The position numbers and the translations under genes are program-made. Source: Pelomicrobium methylotrophicum (GTDB taxonomy: Bacteria; Pseudomonadota; Gammaproteobacteria; Burkholderiales; UBA6910). Taken from it: 64,000 nt of DNA. Location: contig NZ_VPFL01000014.1 of assembly GCF_008014345.1 (NCBI RefSeq), positions 1 to 64,000 of the forward strand, in the 5' to 3' direction. Below the pieces are notes generated by a model. It was not told where the DNA came from. It ran no database searches and was given only the letters and a program-made list of their open reading frames with translations. Below, piece by piece: positions 50,184 to 58,461 of the stretch. Every line of letters begins with the position of its first letter. Positions within the stretch are counted from its first letter, which is position 1.

Positions 50184-52130
50184 TCAGCGGGCGCCGGCAG
50201 CGTCGGAGGTGGACGCCTCCGACGCTGGAGACGGGCCGACGAGGGGCGAAGGCCAGCCGAACAGCGCCCCCTGGCCGTACTGGACGCCCATGTCGAGGAG
50301 CAGGTTTGCCGCCTCTGCATCTTCGACCCACTCGGCGACCACTTGACGGCCCATGCCTCGCGCCACGTCGCACACGGCCCGGACGAAGATCCTGCTTCCT
50401 TCGTCGTGGGGCAGGTCGCGGACGAATCCGCCATCGATCTTCAAGTAGTCCACGGGGAAGCGCTTAAGGTAATAAAACGAGCTGAATCCGGCCCCGAAGT
50501 CGTCCAGCGCGAAAAGATAGCCTCGGTCCTTCATGCGGCGCATGAAGGACAAAGTCACGTCCAGCTCCGACATGGCGGCGGTCTCGGTGAGCTCGAACAC
50601 CAGACGCTCGGGATCGACGCCGGACCCGCCGAGCAAGTCCAGCAGCCGCTGCACCCAGTGCTCGTCGGAGATGCTGGCGCGCGAGAGATTCACGAAATAG
50701 CGCGTATCGCGAGTGCTCACGTTGTCTGCCAGAAAGCGCAACAGCTTCTGGATCACCACGAGATCGATATCGCGCACCACACCCAGCGTTTCCGCGATCT
50801 CAATGAATTCCGACGGCATGATCAATCCGCCGTCTTCGTTGCGGATCCTGGCCAGTACCTCATGGTGCACGGCCAACTTGCTGGAGAGGACCACCACCGG
50901 CTGGGCATGGAGCACCAAACGGTCCTCCTCCAGCACCTCGTGGAAGCGCTTCGCCCAATGTACCCGCTTGTGCGTGCTGCGGATATTGCTGGAGTACTGA
51001 TCGAACAGCACATAGCGGTTTCGGCCGTGGTCCTTGGCCTGGTAGAGGGCGATATCCACGTTCGCCAGCAGGCTGGACAGGTCGGTGCCATGGAACGGGT
51101 AGAGGGCGATGCCGATGGAGGCGGTCAGGCTGGAGCGCTTGCGCGACTGCTCGTCGGGGGCGAATCTGTAGTGCCGCACCGCCTCCAAAACCTGCTCGGC
51201 GACGCGCACGGCGTCGGAACGCAGCGCCTCGGGGATGAAGATGGAAAACTCATCGCCGCCGAGCCGATAGACTTGCCCCGGCAGCTCTTGCATGAGTTCC
51301 TTGAGGACGCCGGCGACGCCCACGATCAGTTGGTCCCCGCAGCGGTGGCCCAGGTTGTCATTGACGTACTTGAAGTGGTCGATATCGATGAACAGCACTG
51401 CGCCGACTCCCCCGCTCTCCAGAGCTGCTGCCACCTCCTCCTGCAGGCTCAGCCGGTTCGGCAGATCGGTCAGCGCGTCGAACTTGGCGAGCCGTTCGAT
51501 GCGCTGGGCGGCGAGCTGCTGGTCGGTGATGTCTCGAGCAGTGCCGCGGATGCCGATGACCTGACGGTTTTCATCGTAAGAGACTCGGGCGTTGATGCCT
51601 ACCCAGCGGTCCTGGCCCTGCGCCGAGAGGAGGTGACTCAGGTAGTTGCGCACTTCGCCGTGACGCTTGAGCAGGGCAAGAAAGCGGCGATTGGAAATAT
51701 GGGACGGCCGGGCCTCGAAGTCGAAGAAGCAACGCCCCAGCAACGCCTGGGGCGGAAGCCCGAAGATCTCGTAGGCTGCGTTATTGAGATAGGTGAAGCG
51801 GCCGAAGGCGTCGGTGGCCCAGATGAGGTCATGGGAGGTCTCCACCAAGTCCCGGTAGCGGTGCTCGCTTTCCACGAGGAGCTGAACGATGCGCCGCTTT
51901 TCCTTGAGTTCGCGCTTGACCGTTGCCAGCTCGTCGGCTTGCTGTCGGTCCTGGCCGGCTGCCAGGGTGGCCAGCCGGTCGATGAGCTCCCGGGGATAGC
52001 GGCGATGCCCTCCCGGTGTGCGGCTTGCCACCAGAACGCCCTGTTTGTCCCAGCGCCGCAGCTTCCAAACGGGAATGCCCAGCCGCGTGGCGGCCGCCTG
52101 GATGCTGTAGCCTGAGTCCTTGTCTCCCAT
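50184..52130 (-). CDS. MerR-type HTH / PAS / GGDEF / EAL protein
   Basis: This 648-aa c-di-GMP signalling protein has four parts. Residues 8-52 look like a MerR-family helix-turn-helix (YSIQAAATRLGIPVWKLRRW, then TPGGHRRYPRELIDRL), followed by a helical linker. A PAS sensor covers about 88-205. The GGDEF domain has an intact motif at 291-295 and no inhibitory RxxD five residues before it. The EAL domain (about 395-632) has EVLAR at 424-428, DDFGAG at 543-548, K564 and E600, so it is probably active. The ATG at 52130 has GGAGGA upstream. It lies 57 bp after an RpfF-type gene on the same strand, which points to a DSF-sensing role. Confidence 0.9.
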   Translation of the reverse strand: MGDKDSGYSIQAAATRLGIPVWKLRRWDKQGVLVASRTPGGHRRYPRELIDRLATLAAGQDRQQADELATVKRELKEKRRIVQLLVESEHRYRDLVETSHDLIWATDAFGRFTYLNNAAYEIFGLPPQALLGRCFFDFEARPSHISNRRFLALLKRHGEVRNYLSHLLSAQGQDRWVGINARVSYDENRQVIGIRGTARDITDQQLAAQRIERLAKFDALTDLPNRLSLQEEVAAALESGGVGAVLFIDIDHFKYVNDNLGHRCGDQLIVGVAGVLKELMQELPGQVYRLGGDEFSIFIPEALRSDAVRVAEQVLEAVRHYRFAPDEQSRKRSSLTASIGIALYPFHGTDLSSLLANVDIALYQAKDHGRNRYVLFDQYSSNIRSTHKRVHWAKRFHEVLEEDRLVLHAQPVVVLSSKLAVHHEVLARIRNEDGGLIMPSEFIEIAETLGVVRDIDLVVIQKLLRFLADNVSTRDTRYFVNLSRASISDEHWVQRLLDLLGGSGVDPERLVFELTETAAMSELDVTLSFMRRMKDRGYLFALDDFGAGFSSFYYLKRFPVDYLKIDGGFVRDLPHDEGSRIFVRAVCDVARGMGRQVVAEWVEDAEAANLLLDMGVQYGQGALFGWPSPLVGPSPASEASTSDAAGAR

Positions 52131-52187
52131 GAAATCCTCCCTATACAACTCCCCGGCTTCCATGGTGACCGCAATCCCCCTGCCGGG

Positions 52188-53114
52188 TCAATGCACCTGG
52201 TGAGCCCCGAGGTCGTTCTGGCGCGACACCAGCTTCTGCATGAGCTTCATGTCCCGGCTGGTGAGGCGAAGGGCACTGTCGACCCAGATGTTGACGATGT
52301 CCAAGAGCTCGGAGAAGTCGAGCCGGTGCACACGACGACGGGCGCGGTACATGGCGTTGAGACCATTGCGGTTGCGGGATTGCTTGCGGATCAGCGCCGC
52401 CACCTCGGCCTCCCCCTGGCCGTCTTCGCACACCACGTCTACCACGCCCATGCTGAGCATTTCCTCGGCACTAAAGATCTGCCCGCTGGAGATTAGACGC
52501 TCCGTGAGCTTCTGCCCGACTTTCCGTTCCAGGAAGGAGTACGCGCCCATGCCGGGGAAAAGATTGAAGAGGATTTCGGGAAACCCGAACCGGCTGCTGC
52601 GTTCCGCGACGATCAAATCGCTCGAGAGTGCACACTCGAACCCACCTCCCAGGCACTCGCCCTGGACCAGGGAAATGGTCGTGATGGGCAGGTCGTAGCT
52701 CACGTAGTTCCGGTACAGCACGTCGATGCAGGCGCGTCCGTACATCTGCAAGCCGTCGCGGTCCCGGCGCTCGATCAAGTTCACGAACAGATCCAGGTCT
52801 CCGCCGAGGTTGAATACCCCCGGCGTTCCCGAAGTGAGAATGGAGTAGGCGATTGGAAACTTTTCGCCATTCAGCATCAATTCTGCACCGCTGACGTCGA
52901 CCATGTCGCAATAGCGGCGCAGGTCGCGCAGAAGCGCCGGGTTGAAGCATGGCCGCGGACTCGGCTTCCACCGCAACCACAGGGCTTGCTGTTCCTTGTC
53001 ATATCGCGCCTGGAGCTGGGGGGAGAAGTGGATCTCGCCTTGAGTGTTGAATTCCTGGCTGCCGATTCGCTGGCGCGGGGCTTCCAACAGTTGGGTGGGA
53101 ACGTTCATTTCCAT
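52188..53114 (-). CDS. rpfF: RpfF-type crotonase, probable DSF synthase
   Basis: This is a 308-aa member of the crotonase family of diffusible signal factor synthases, which hydrolyse and dehydrate 3-hydroxyacyl-ACP to a cis-2 fatty acid signal. The RpfF patterns are strong: PGVFNLGGDLDLFVNLI, VQGECLGGGFECALSSDLIV and FPEILFNLFPGMGAYSFLE. The two catalytic glutamates correspond to E160 and E180, spaced by 20 as E141 and E161 in Xanthomonas RpfF. The late IWVDSALRL segment is also shared. The ATG at 53114 has AGGAG nine bases upstream. A GGDEF-EAL gene follows on the same strand. Confidence 0.87.
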   Translation of the reverse strand: MEMNVPTQLLEAPRQRIGSQEFNTQGEIHFSPQLQARYDKEQQALWLRWKPSPRPCFNPALLRDLRRYCDMVDVSGAELMLNGEKFPIAYSILTSGTPGVFNLGGDLDLFVNLIERRDRDGLQMYGRACIDVLYRNYVSYDLPITTISLVQGECLGGGFECALSSDLIVAERSSRFGFPEILFNLFPGMGAYSFLERKVGQKLTERLISSGQIFSAEEMLSMGVVDVVCEDGQGEAEVAALIRKQSRNRNGLNAMYRARRRVHRLDFSELLDIVNIWVDSALRLTSRDMKLMQKLVSRQNDLGAHQVH

Positions 53115-53185
53115 AATTGCGTGCTCCTGGAACTTAAGGTTGTCGAGTCGTGGGGGGATCGGACAAAAGTATCGACCCCTCAATC

Positions 53186-53214
53186 ATTTAAGAGCACCCG
53201 GGGGGAGATTGCAA
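53186..53214 (-). promoter_or_regulatory. Candidate promoter of rpfF
   Basis: On the minus strand TTGCAA (53214-53209) and TTAAAT (53191-53186) are spaced by 17 bp, each a 4-of-6 match to sigma-70 consensus. The start would be near 53179, leaving a leader of about 65 nt. The -35 overlaps the edge of a long dyad. Confidence 0.45.
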
Positions 53215-53236
53215 ATCTAACAATTTGTTAGGTTTG
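53212..53236. promoter_or_regulatory. 25-bp dyad next to the rpfF promoter, likely operator
   Basis: The core CTAACAATTTGTTAG (53217-53231) is a perfect palindrome around one central base. Past one mismatch the symmetry continues with CAAA on the left and TTTG on the right, giving 25 bp with a single mismatched pair. It sits directly upstream of and touching the predicted -35 of rpfF, as activator sites often do. The regulator is unknown. Confidence 0.6.
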
Positions 53237-53610
53237 ATGTTTTGAGGACTCCCAGCCGGCGTGGCTGGGGCAGCTTTAGGGTATGAGTTCGGGCCGTGGC
53301 ACTCGCTCGATCGGGGCGGAAGGGGAAGGTTGACCACGGTTGTTCCAGGCATTGGGCCCCGCTGCAGCGTCCACCGTCCCTGTCCCGCCGTCCGGCGGCG
53401 GAGGGTTGCTGCAAAAAAAGAGCGGCGAAGACGCCCACCCATGATCACGCTGGTGGCGGGGCGGGTGGAATCCTCGAAATAGAGGACGTGTTCTACGGGC
53501 AGGAGGAGCGCGACGCCGGCCTAGGCCGGCCTACGGTCGCGTTGAAAGTCAGGCGGCGCTCCAGGATCGGCTAACAAGCGCGAAGGGCGCCGGGGCCGCA
53601 CCGGCGGGGC
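53237..53610. other. Divergent region between rpfF and htpG with a structured repeat
   Basis: The whole rpfF-htpG gap is 558 bp. This part holds no convincing gene; the frames here are short, Arg-rich and overlapping on both strands. It contains a nested inverted repeat at 53505-53562. The rest shows no terminator or RNA gene that I can recognise. Confidence 0.4.
53505..53562. repeat. Nested palindromic element, REP-like
   Basis: The outer arms GGAGCGC (53505-53511) and GCGCTCC (53556-53562) enclose a perfect 16-bp palindrome GCCGGCCTAGGCCGGC (53515-53530) and a GCGAC/GGTCGC-type pair. The CTACGGTCGCG wording resembles REP-type intergenic elements of Proteobacteria. No tyrosine transposase (RayT) is in the window. 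Confidence 0.5.
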
Positions 53611-53638
53611 CTTGAACTTTCGTGGCCCGTCCCTATTA
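53611..53638 (+). promoter_or_regulatory. Sigma-32 heat-shock promoter of htpG
   Basis: CTTGAA (53611-53616) and CCCTATTA (53631-53638) are spaced by 14 bp, a good match to the sigma-32 pattern (CTTGAAA, then CCCCATNT). Transcription would start near 53645, just upstream of the htpG Shine-Dalgarno. This also argues for the ATG at 53673 rather than an earlier start. Confidence 0.65.
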
Positions 53639-53672
53639 TATTGAATTACCTGATAAAAATAGGAAAACATCC

Positions 53673-55607
53673 ATGTCTTCAGTCAAGGAAACCTTAGGCT
53701 TTCAGGCGGAAGTCAAACAGCTTCTCAACCTGATGATCCACTCCTTGTACTCCAACAAGGAGATTTTCCTGCGCGAGCTCATCTCCAACGCCTCCGATGC
53801 CTGCGACAAGCTGCGCTTCGAGGCCATGGCGGACCCGGCCCTGTACGAGGACGACCCCGAACTGAAAATCCGCGTCACCTACGACAAGGCCGCGCGCACC
53901 ATCACGGTGAGCGACAACGGTATCGGCATGTCCCGGCAGGAGGTGATCGAAAACATCGGCACCATCGCCAAATCGGGGACGCGGGAATTCTTTGAGCGGC
54001 TGACCGGCGATCAAGCGCGCGACGCCCACCTGATCGGTCAGTTCGGCGTCGGCTTCTATTCGTCTTTCATTGTGGCCGACAAGGTAACCCTGATCACCCG
54101 GCGCGCCGGGCTCACCAAGGAGCACGCAGTCAAGTGGGAGTCCACGGGGGAGGGCGAGTACACCATAGAGACGGTGGAGCGCCCGCAGCGGGGCACCGAA
54201 GTGATCCTGCACCTGCGCCAGGGTGAAGACGAGTTGCTCTCCAACGAGCGGCTGCGCACCATCATCCGCAAGTACTCGGACCACATCCAGCTTCCCATCC
54301 TCATGAAGAAGGAGGTCTGGGATAAGGACCGGCGCGAATACGTACCGGCAGGGGAGGAAGAAACCGTGAACCGGGCCTCCGCTCTGTGGGCGCGGCCCAA
54401 GAGCGAGATCACCCGCGAACAGTACGAGGAGTTCTACAAGCACGTGGCCCACGACTTCGAGCCGCCGCTCGCGTGGGTGCATGCCCGAATCGAAGGCAAG
54501 ACGGAGTACACGTTGCTCCTCTATCTGCCGTCCCGGGCACCGTTCGATCTTTGGGACCGGGAGCATCGCCGGGGATTAAAGCTTTACGTGCGGCGTGTGT
54601 TCATCATGGACGACGCCGAGCGGCTCATGCCTTACTACCTGCGCTTCGTGCGCGGCATCGTGGACTCCAACGACTTGCCCCTCAACGTCTCCCGGGAAAT
54701 CCTGCAGCAGTCGAAGGACATCGAGACAATCCGTGCGGGTTGCGTCAAGCGCACGCTCGGCCTTTTGGAAGAGCTGGCGCAGAACGAGCCGGAGAAGTAC
54801 GCGCGCTTCTGGCAGGAGTTCGGGCGGGTCCTCAAAGAGGGCATAGGTGAGGACCCCGCCAACCGCGACCGCATCGCGAAGCTGCTTCGGTTTGCTTCCA
54901 CCTACACCGATAGCGACGCGCAGACGGTATCCCTCGCTGACTACCTCTCCCGCATGAAGGAGGGGCAGGAGAAGATTTACTACATCACTGCCGACAGCTT
55001 CGCCGCCGCGAAGAACAGCCCCCATCTGGAAGTGTTCCGCAAGAAAGGCGTGGAAGTGCTGCTCCTGTACGACCGGGTGGATGAGTGGGTGGTGGCGAAC
55101 CTGCCGCAGTTCGAGGACAGGCCGCTGCAATCGGTGGCCAAGGGAGACCTGGATCTGGGCAAGCTGGAGGACGAGGCGGAGCGGAAAGAGCGCGAGCGTG
55201 AGGAGCGCGAATTCAAGGATTTGGTGTCACGTATCCAGGAAGCCCTGGGCGAGCGGGTGAAGGAGGTGCGGGTGGGTCACCGCCTCACGGAATCCCCCGC
55301 TTGCCTGGTGGTGGACCAGCACGCCATCGGCATGAATCTGGAGCGTCTGCTCAAGCTCGCCGGCCAGAAGGTGACGCCCACTCGGCCCATCCTGGAGATC
55401 AATCCTCGGCATCCCTTGGTGGAGCGGCTGAAAAAGGAGCCGCCGGGCAGCCGTTTCATGGACTGGAGTCACCTCTTGTTCGAGCAAGCGCTGCTCGCCG
55501 AAGGCGGCCAACCCGACGATCCCGCGGCGTTCGTCAAGCGTCTTAACCAGCTCATGCTGGCCCTCGTCGGCGAAGAAAGTCGCATCTGGATACCAGGAAA
55601 GGATTAG
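53673..55607 (+). CDS. htpG: Chaperone HtpG (Hsp90)
   Basis: This 644-aa ATP-dependent chaperone has the GHKL ATPase domain at the N-terminus with [36 protein letters not shown] and [17 protein letters not shown]. The middle domain has the catalytic Arg region [16 protein letters not shown], and the C-terminal dimerisation domain ends in [15 protein letters not shown] and beyond. The ATG at 53673 has AGGA eight bases upstream. It is preceded by a sigma-32 promoter and is convergent with an HtpX-like protease gene. Confidence 0.98.
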   Translation: MSSVKETLGFQAEVKQLLNLMIHSLYSNKEIFLRELISNASDACDKLRFEAMADPALYEDDPELKIRVTYDKAARTITVSDNGIGMSRQEVIENIGTIAKSGTREFFERLTGDQARDAHLIGQFGVGFYSSFIVADKVTLITRRAGLTKEHAVKWESTGEGEYTIETVERPQRGTEVILHLRQGEDELLSNERLRTIIRKYSDHIQLPILMKKEVWDKDRREYVPAGEEETVNRASALWARPKSEITREQYEEFYKHVAHDFEPPLAWVHARIEGKTEYTLLLYLPSRAPFDLWDREHRRGLKLYVRRVFIMDDAERLMPYYLRFVRGIVDSNDLPLNVSREILQQSKDIETIRAGCVKRTLGLLEELAQNEPEKYARFWQEFGRVLKEGIGEDPANRDRIAKLLRFASTYTDSDAQTVSLADYLSRMKEGQEKIYYITADSFAAAKNSPHLEVFRKKGVEVLLLYDRVDEWVVANLPQFEDRPLQSVAKGDLDLGKLEDEAERKEREREEREFKDLVSRIQEALGERVKEVRVGHRLTESPACLVVDQHAIGMNLERLLKLAGQKVTPTRPILEINPRHPLVERLKKEPPGSRFMDWSHLLFEQALLAEGGQPDDPAAFVKRLNQLMLALVGEESRIWIPGKD

Positions 55608-55615
55608 CGGTCATC

Positions 55616-55636
55616 GGCGCGCTCTTCAGGCGCTCC
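55616..55636. repeat. Hairpin between convergent htpG and protease genes
   Basis: GGCGCGC (55616-55622) pairs with GCGCTCC (55630-55636) with one mismatch and a 7-nt loop. On the minus strand it reads GTAGGAGCGCCTGAAGAGCG, which resembles the GTAGGAGCG class of REP sequences. It fills most of the 40-bp gap and may serve as a bidirectional 3'-end structure. Confidence 0.5.
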
Positions 55637-55647
55637 TACGAGGCTCC

Positions 55648-56598
55648 CTAGTACCATAGCCCGTGGACGTGCCAGCGCGGCCGTCGTGTCACGGGCGGCA
55701 CTTGGCGCAGGAAGGGAAGATCCCAAGGACCGCGCCACGGTTCAGGCGCGGTCTGGGCCATCGCCAGCAGTCGCCGTATCCGCTCCCGGGTGGGCGGATG
55801 GGTGCGCAGCACAGCCGGTTCCGGCGTGTGGCGGCCGGGAAAGAAGATTTGCTCGATCCAGGGGCGATGGCGCCGCTCTAGCTTTTCCAGCGCCGAGGCG
55901 AGACCGAGGGGATCGCCGGTCAGCTCCGCAGCGGCGCGGTCGGCGTCGTACTCACGCACGCGGGACAGACCCAATTGAAGCAGCGTCGTCAAATGGGGCG
56001 CGGCAGCGAGGACGAGCAGCGCAGACCACGGTGCCTCGTAGCCTGCGAGGTAAGCGGCTGGAAGCGTTACCATGAGCAGCACCAAGCCTGCCAGCGACAG
56101 GAACGCCGTCACGCGGCTTACCACGTCTGCGAGCTGCATCACCCAGATGTCGTTGTTGCGCACGTGGGCGATTTCGTGGGCAAGCACGCCCATGAGTTCC
56201 CGCGGCCCCATGGCGCGCAGCAGCCCGTCGGTCACGGCGATGGCCGCGCTCGCGCGATCGCCCACCGTAAAGGCGTTGAGCGCCCTTGAAGGCACATAAT
56301 AGAGCCGCGGGACTGCAGGCAGCTGCGCTCGCCGCGCGAGCGCCTCCACCAACCGGTAGAGGTCTGGCGCGTACCAGGGCGGGATCTCCCGCGCCTTGTA
56401 AGCCCTCAGAATCAGATGAGGCGAAAGCTTGGGCCCGATGGCCAACACGATGGGCACCAGCACCGCCCACCAGATCAGGCCCTCGGTGCCTGCGATCAGC
56501 CAGCCCGCGAGTCCGGCAATGCCCGCCATCGCCCCGAGCAGCGCCGCTGACTGCCAGGCGTTGTACAAGCGATGCTTGAGGGCTTCGCTGCGGTTCAT
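55648..56598 (-). CDS. HtpX-like M48 family membrane metalloprotease
   Basis: This 316-aa inner-membrane zinc protease has the HEXXH motif in GVLAHEIAHVRNNDIWVMQL and a downstream Glu ligand in VREYDADRAAAEL. Two hydrophobic stretches precede the catalytic domain (about residues 17-55) and a hydrophobic pair follows it (about 165-210). The family degrades damaged membrane proteins together with FtsH. The ATG at 56598 is used. A TTG 54 bases upstream would add a hydrophilic stretch that does not fit the family. Its position beside htpG fits envelope and heat stress. Confidence 0.88.
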   Translation of the reverse strand: MNRSEALKHRLYNAWQSAALLGAMAGIAGLAGWLIAGTEGLIWWAVLVPIVLAIGPKLSPHLILRAYKAREIPPWYAPDLYRLVEALARRAQLPAVPRLYYVPSRALNAFTVGDRASAAIAVTDGLLRAMGPRELMGVLAHEIAHVRNNDIWVMQLADVVSRVTAFLSLAGLVLLMVTLPAAYLAGYEAPWSALLVLAAAPHLTTLLQLGLSRVREYDADRAAAELTGDPLGLASALEKLERRHRPWIEQIFFPGRHTPEPAVLRTHPPTRERIRRLLAMAQTAPEPWRGPWDLPFLRQVPPVTRRPRWHVHGLWY

Positions 56599-56709
56599 GG
56601 CGGGTGGGTTCCCTCTGTGCTGATGAATAGGGGCGTGGTCCCTGGGATTCAAACCCCAAGCGCACGCCTGGGATCAAGCCCCGACGGAAAAACGTGCTGG
56701 CAGGTCAGA

Positions 56710-57513
56710 TCAGCGGCCGCGCCAGTGGGGAGTCCGCTTCTCGATGAAGGCGTCGATGCCTTCCAGCGCGTCCTCGGCCATCATGTTGCAGGTCATGGCC
56801 TCCGAAGCGAGCCGGTAGGCCTCCTCCAGGCCGGCTTCCAGCTGCCGGTAGAACAGGCGTTTGCCGGTGGCCACCGCGACGGGCGATTTGGAGATAATGG
56901 CGGCACAGAGCCGGTCCACCTCCTCGTCCAGCCTGTCCGCCGGCACCACCCGGTTTACCAGCCCACGCTCAAGGGCAGTGCGGGCATCGATGAACTCGCC
57001 AGTCATCAGCATTTCCATGGCCTGCTTGCGGGAGACGTTGCGCGACAAGGCCACGCCGGGCGTGGAACAGAACAACCCGAAGTTGATGCCGGAGGTGGCG
57101 AAGCGGGCCTCCTCGGAAGCGACCGCGAGATCGCATTGGGCCACCAGTTGACAGCCGGCGGCCGTGGCGAGCCCATGGACGCGGGCGATGACCGGCTGCG
57201 GGATGCGGGTGAGGGTCAGCATCATGCGGCTGCACTGGTCGAACAGCCTGCGGATAAAGACTGGGTCCCGGTTGGCGCGCAGTTCTTTCAAGTCGTGGCC
57301 CGGGCAGAACGCCTTGCCTGCGCCGGCGATGACCACCACCCGTACGCTTGAGTCTCCGCCGATCGCCTCGAGCGCCTCCTGCAACGCCTCCAGCAACGCC
57401 TTGGAGAGGGCGTTGTAGGCCTTGGGGCGGTTGAGCGTGAGCGTGGCGACGCCGTTGGCGTCGTGACGAAGCAGTATGGGTTCCTCGGTCTGAGGGGCGG
57501 TGGCAGTGCTCAC
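56710..57513 (-). CDS. Enoyl-CoA hydratase/isomerase family protein, ECHDC3-like
   Basis: This 267-aa crotonase-fold protein has the oxyanion-hole segment KAFCPGHDLKEL and the core HGLATAAGCQLVAQCDLAVAS. It resembles the ECHDC3 group, including INFGLFCSTPGVALSRNVSR. Both glutamates of classical enoyl-CoA hydratase appear replaced (Gln in GCQLVAQCD, Phe or Gly in the second site), so normal hydratase activity is doubtful. The GTG at 57513 has AAGGAAGA upstream; the GTG at 57534 would add seven residues. It is not adjacent to other fatty-acid genes apart from the distant rpfF. Confidence 0.85.
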   Translation of the reverse strand: MSTATAPQTEEPILLRHDANGVATLTLNRPKAYNALSKALLEALQEALEAIGGDSSVRVVVIAGAGKAFCPGHDLKELRANRDPVFIRRLFDQCSRMMLTLTRIPQPVIARVHGLATAAGCQLVAQCDLAVASEEARFATSGINFGLFCSTPGVALSRNVSRKQAMEMLMTGEFIDARTALERGLVNRVVPADRLDEEVDRLCAAIISKSPVAVATGKRLFYRQLEAGLEEAYRLASEAMTCNMMAEDALEGIDAFIEKRTPHWRGR

Positions 57514-57631
57514 GAGGCGATCTTCCTTCGGCACCTGGCAAGTAAGGACATTATAGAAACGGAAGCGGCGCCGAGGCTACCCTGGGCGCCTAGCGAAAGG
57601 ACGCGCCGTGTTGGGGAGTGGACGCTTGAGG

Positions 57632-58012
57632 TCACCGAGGGCTCATCTGGCGTGGCTCGCAGGGCGCGAGCACGACGGGGCCTCGGTGTTCCCCCACATA
57701 CCGGGCCAGCGGGCGGCAGTCTCCCTGTACGCAGATTTGATAATCGGGGGTGAAGTCGGAATTGGCGAGGGTCAAGCGGTCGATCGGCGCAAGCGTTCCA
57801 GCGTAATGCCACCACCCACCGGCAAAGCGGGCATGGGGTGGCGGCTCCATGCCCGCCCCGGAACCCTGGACCCGGGCCGCGACCAGCACCAGCCGGCCAT
57901 CCACGACGCGGTAATCCTCCTCCCAGCGGATCTTCTCGACGGAATGGTCCCAAGCCAGGGTAAGGGCAGGGGCGAGCACCCACCAGGCGGCACCCGTGAC
58001 CAGGCAGATCAT
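57632..58012 (-). CDS. DUF1850 domain protein
   Basis: This 126-aa protein has an N-terminal hydrophobic stretch (about 2-20), so it is probably exported or membrane-anchored. The DUF1850 pattern is clear: WDHSVEKIRWEEDYRV, QGSGAGMEPPPHARF, then LANSDFTPDYQICVQGDCR. The family usually sits next to TRAP-type transporter genes, but none is present here. Its ATG overlaps the stop of the upstream 105-aa gene by 4 nt (ATGA), so the pair is translationally coupled. The function is unknown. Confidence 0.78.
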   Translation of the reverse strand: MICLVTGAAWWVLAPALTLAWDHSVEKIRWEEDYRVVDGRLVLVAARVQGSGAGMEPPPHARFAGGWWHYAGTLAPIDRLTLANSDFTPDYQICVQGDCRPLARYVGEHRGPVVLAPCEPRQMSPR

Positions 58013-58326
58013 GGCTGTTTCAGGAAGCCCTCTCGGTAGACCCGTGCGACCTCGCGCAGCAGCGATCGAATCGGAACGTCAGCGGCAAGCCCGTCGATGT
58101 CTTCGAAAAAAGGGGGGACGGCGCTCATGGGCGGCTTGCAGAGGCCTTCCTTCAGGTCCGCCAGGAGTTGCCTGAGGCCCGCCAGGATGCGCTCCATGGG
58201 CATCCGGTAGCGTTCCCAGTTCTCTTCGGGGTCTGCGTCGTCGATGCAAGCGAGGAAGTCGTCCGCTTCCTCGATGGTCTCAACCACGAGTGCGATATAC
58301 TCCTCCAACGTGCGGGGGGATTCCAT
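58009..58326 (-). CDS. Conserved-looking 105-aa protein of unknown function
   Basis: This short, acidic, mostly helical protein (MESPRTLEEYIALVVETIEE onward) has no signal peptide, membrane segment or cysteine cluster; its only cysteines are single. It is coupled to the DUF1850 gene by an ATGA overlap. Upstream, a duplicated copy of the hdrB 3' end stops 5 nt before its ATG, which suggests it once directly followed hdrB. I do not recognise the family. A role linked to the Qmo/Hdr operon is only inferred from position. Confidence 0.7.
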   Translation of the reverse strand: MESPRTLEEYIALVVETIEEADDFLACIDDADPEENWERYRMPMERILAGLRQLLADLKEGLCKPPMSAVPPFFEDIDGLAADVPIRSLLREVARVYREGFLKQP

Positions 58327-58331
58327 CCGAT

Positions 58332-58404
58332 CTACTTTTTTACCATCTTGACCGCGATTTCCTCCAGCTTCCGGGCGCGAATGACCTGACCGGAGGGGCC
58401 GGCC
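58332..58404. repeat. Duplicate of the hdrB 3' end
   Basis: This 73-bp segment matches the hdrB 3' end (58462-58534) at 66 of 73 positions, exactly 130 bp away. On the minus strand it reads GPSGQVIRARKLEEIAVKMV then KK and a stop, against GLDGQVIRARKLEEIAVKVV in hdrB. It is out of frame with hdrB. A GTG at about 58412 with AAGG upstream could start a 26-codon frame. It ends 5 nt before the ATG of the next gene. Confidence 0.9.
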
Positions 58405-58461
58405 CGCGACACGGAAGCTGCCTTGGCAGTTGGAGCGGGAGCGGGCCGAAGAGGCCTCGAC

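Noticed and set aside
52141-52160. Earlier start for the GGDEF-EAL gene
   Set aside because: The frame extends 11 codons upstream, but GGGAGGA lies just before the ATG at 52130, which also gives the MerR-like N-terminus directly.
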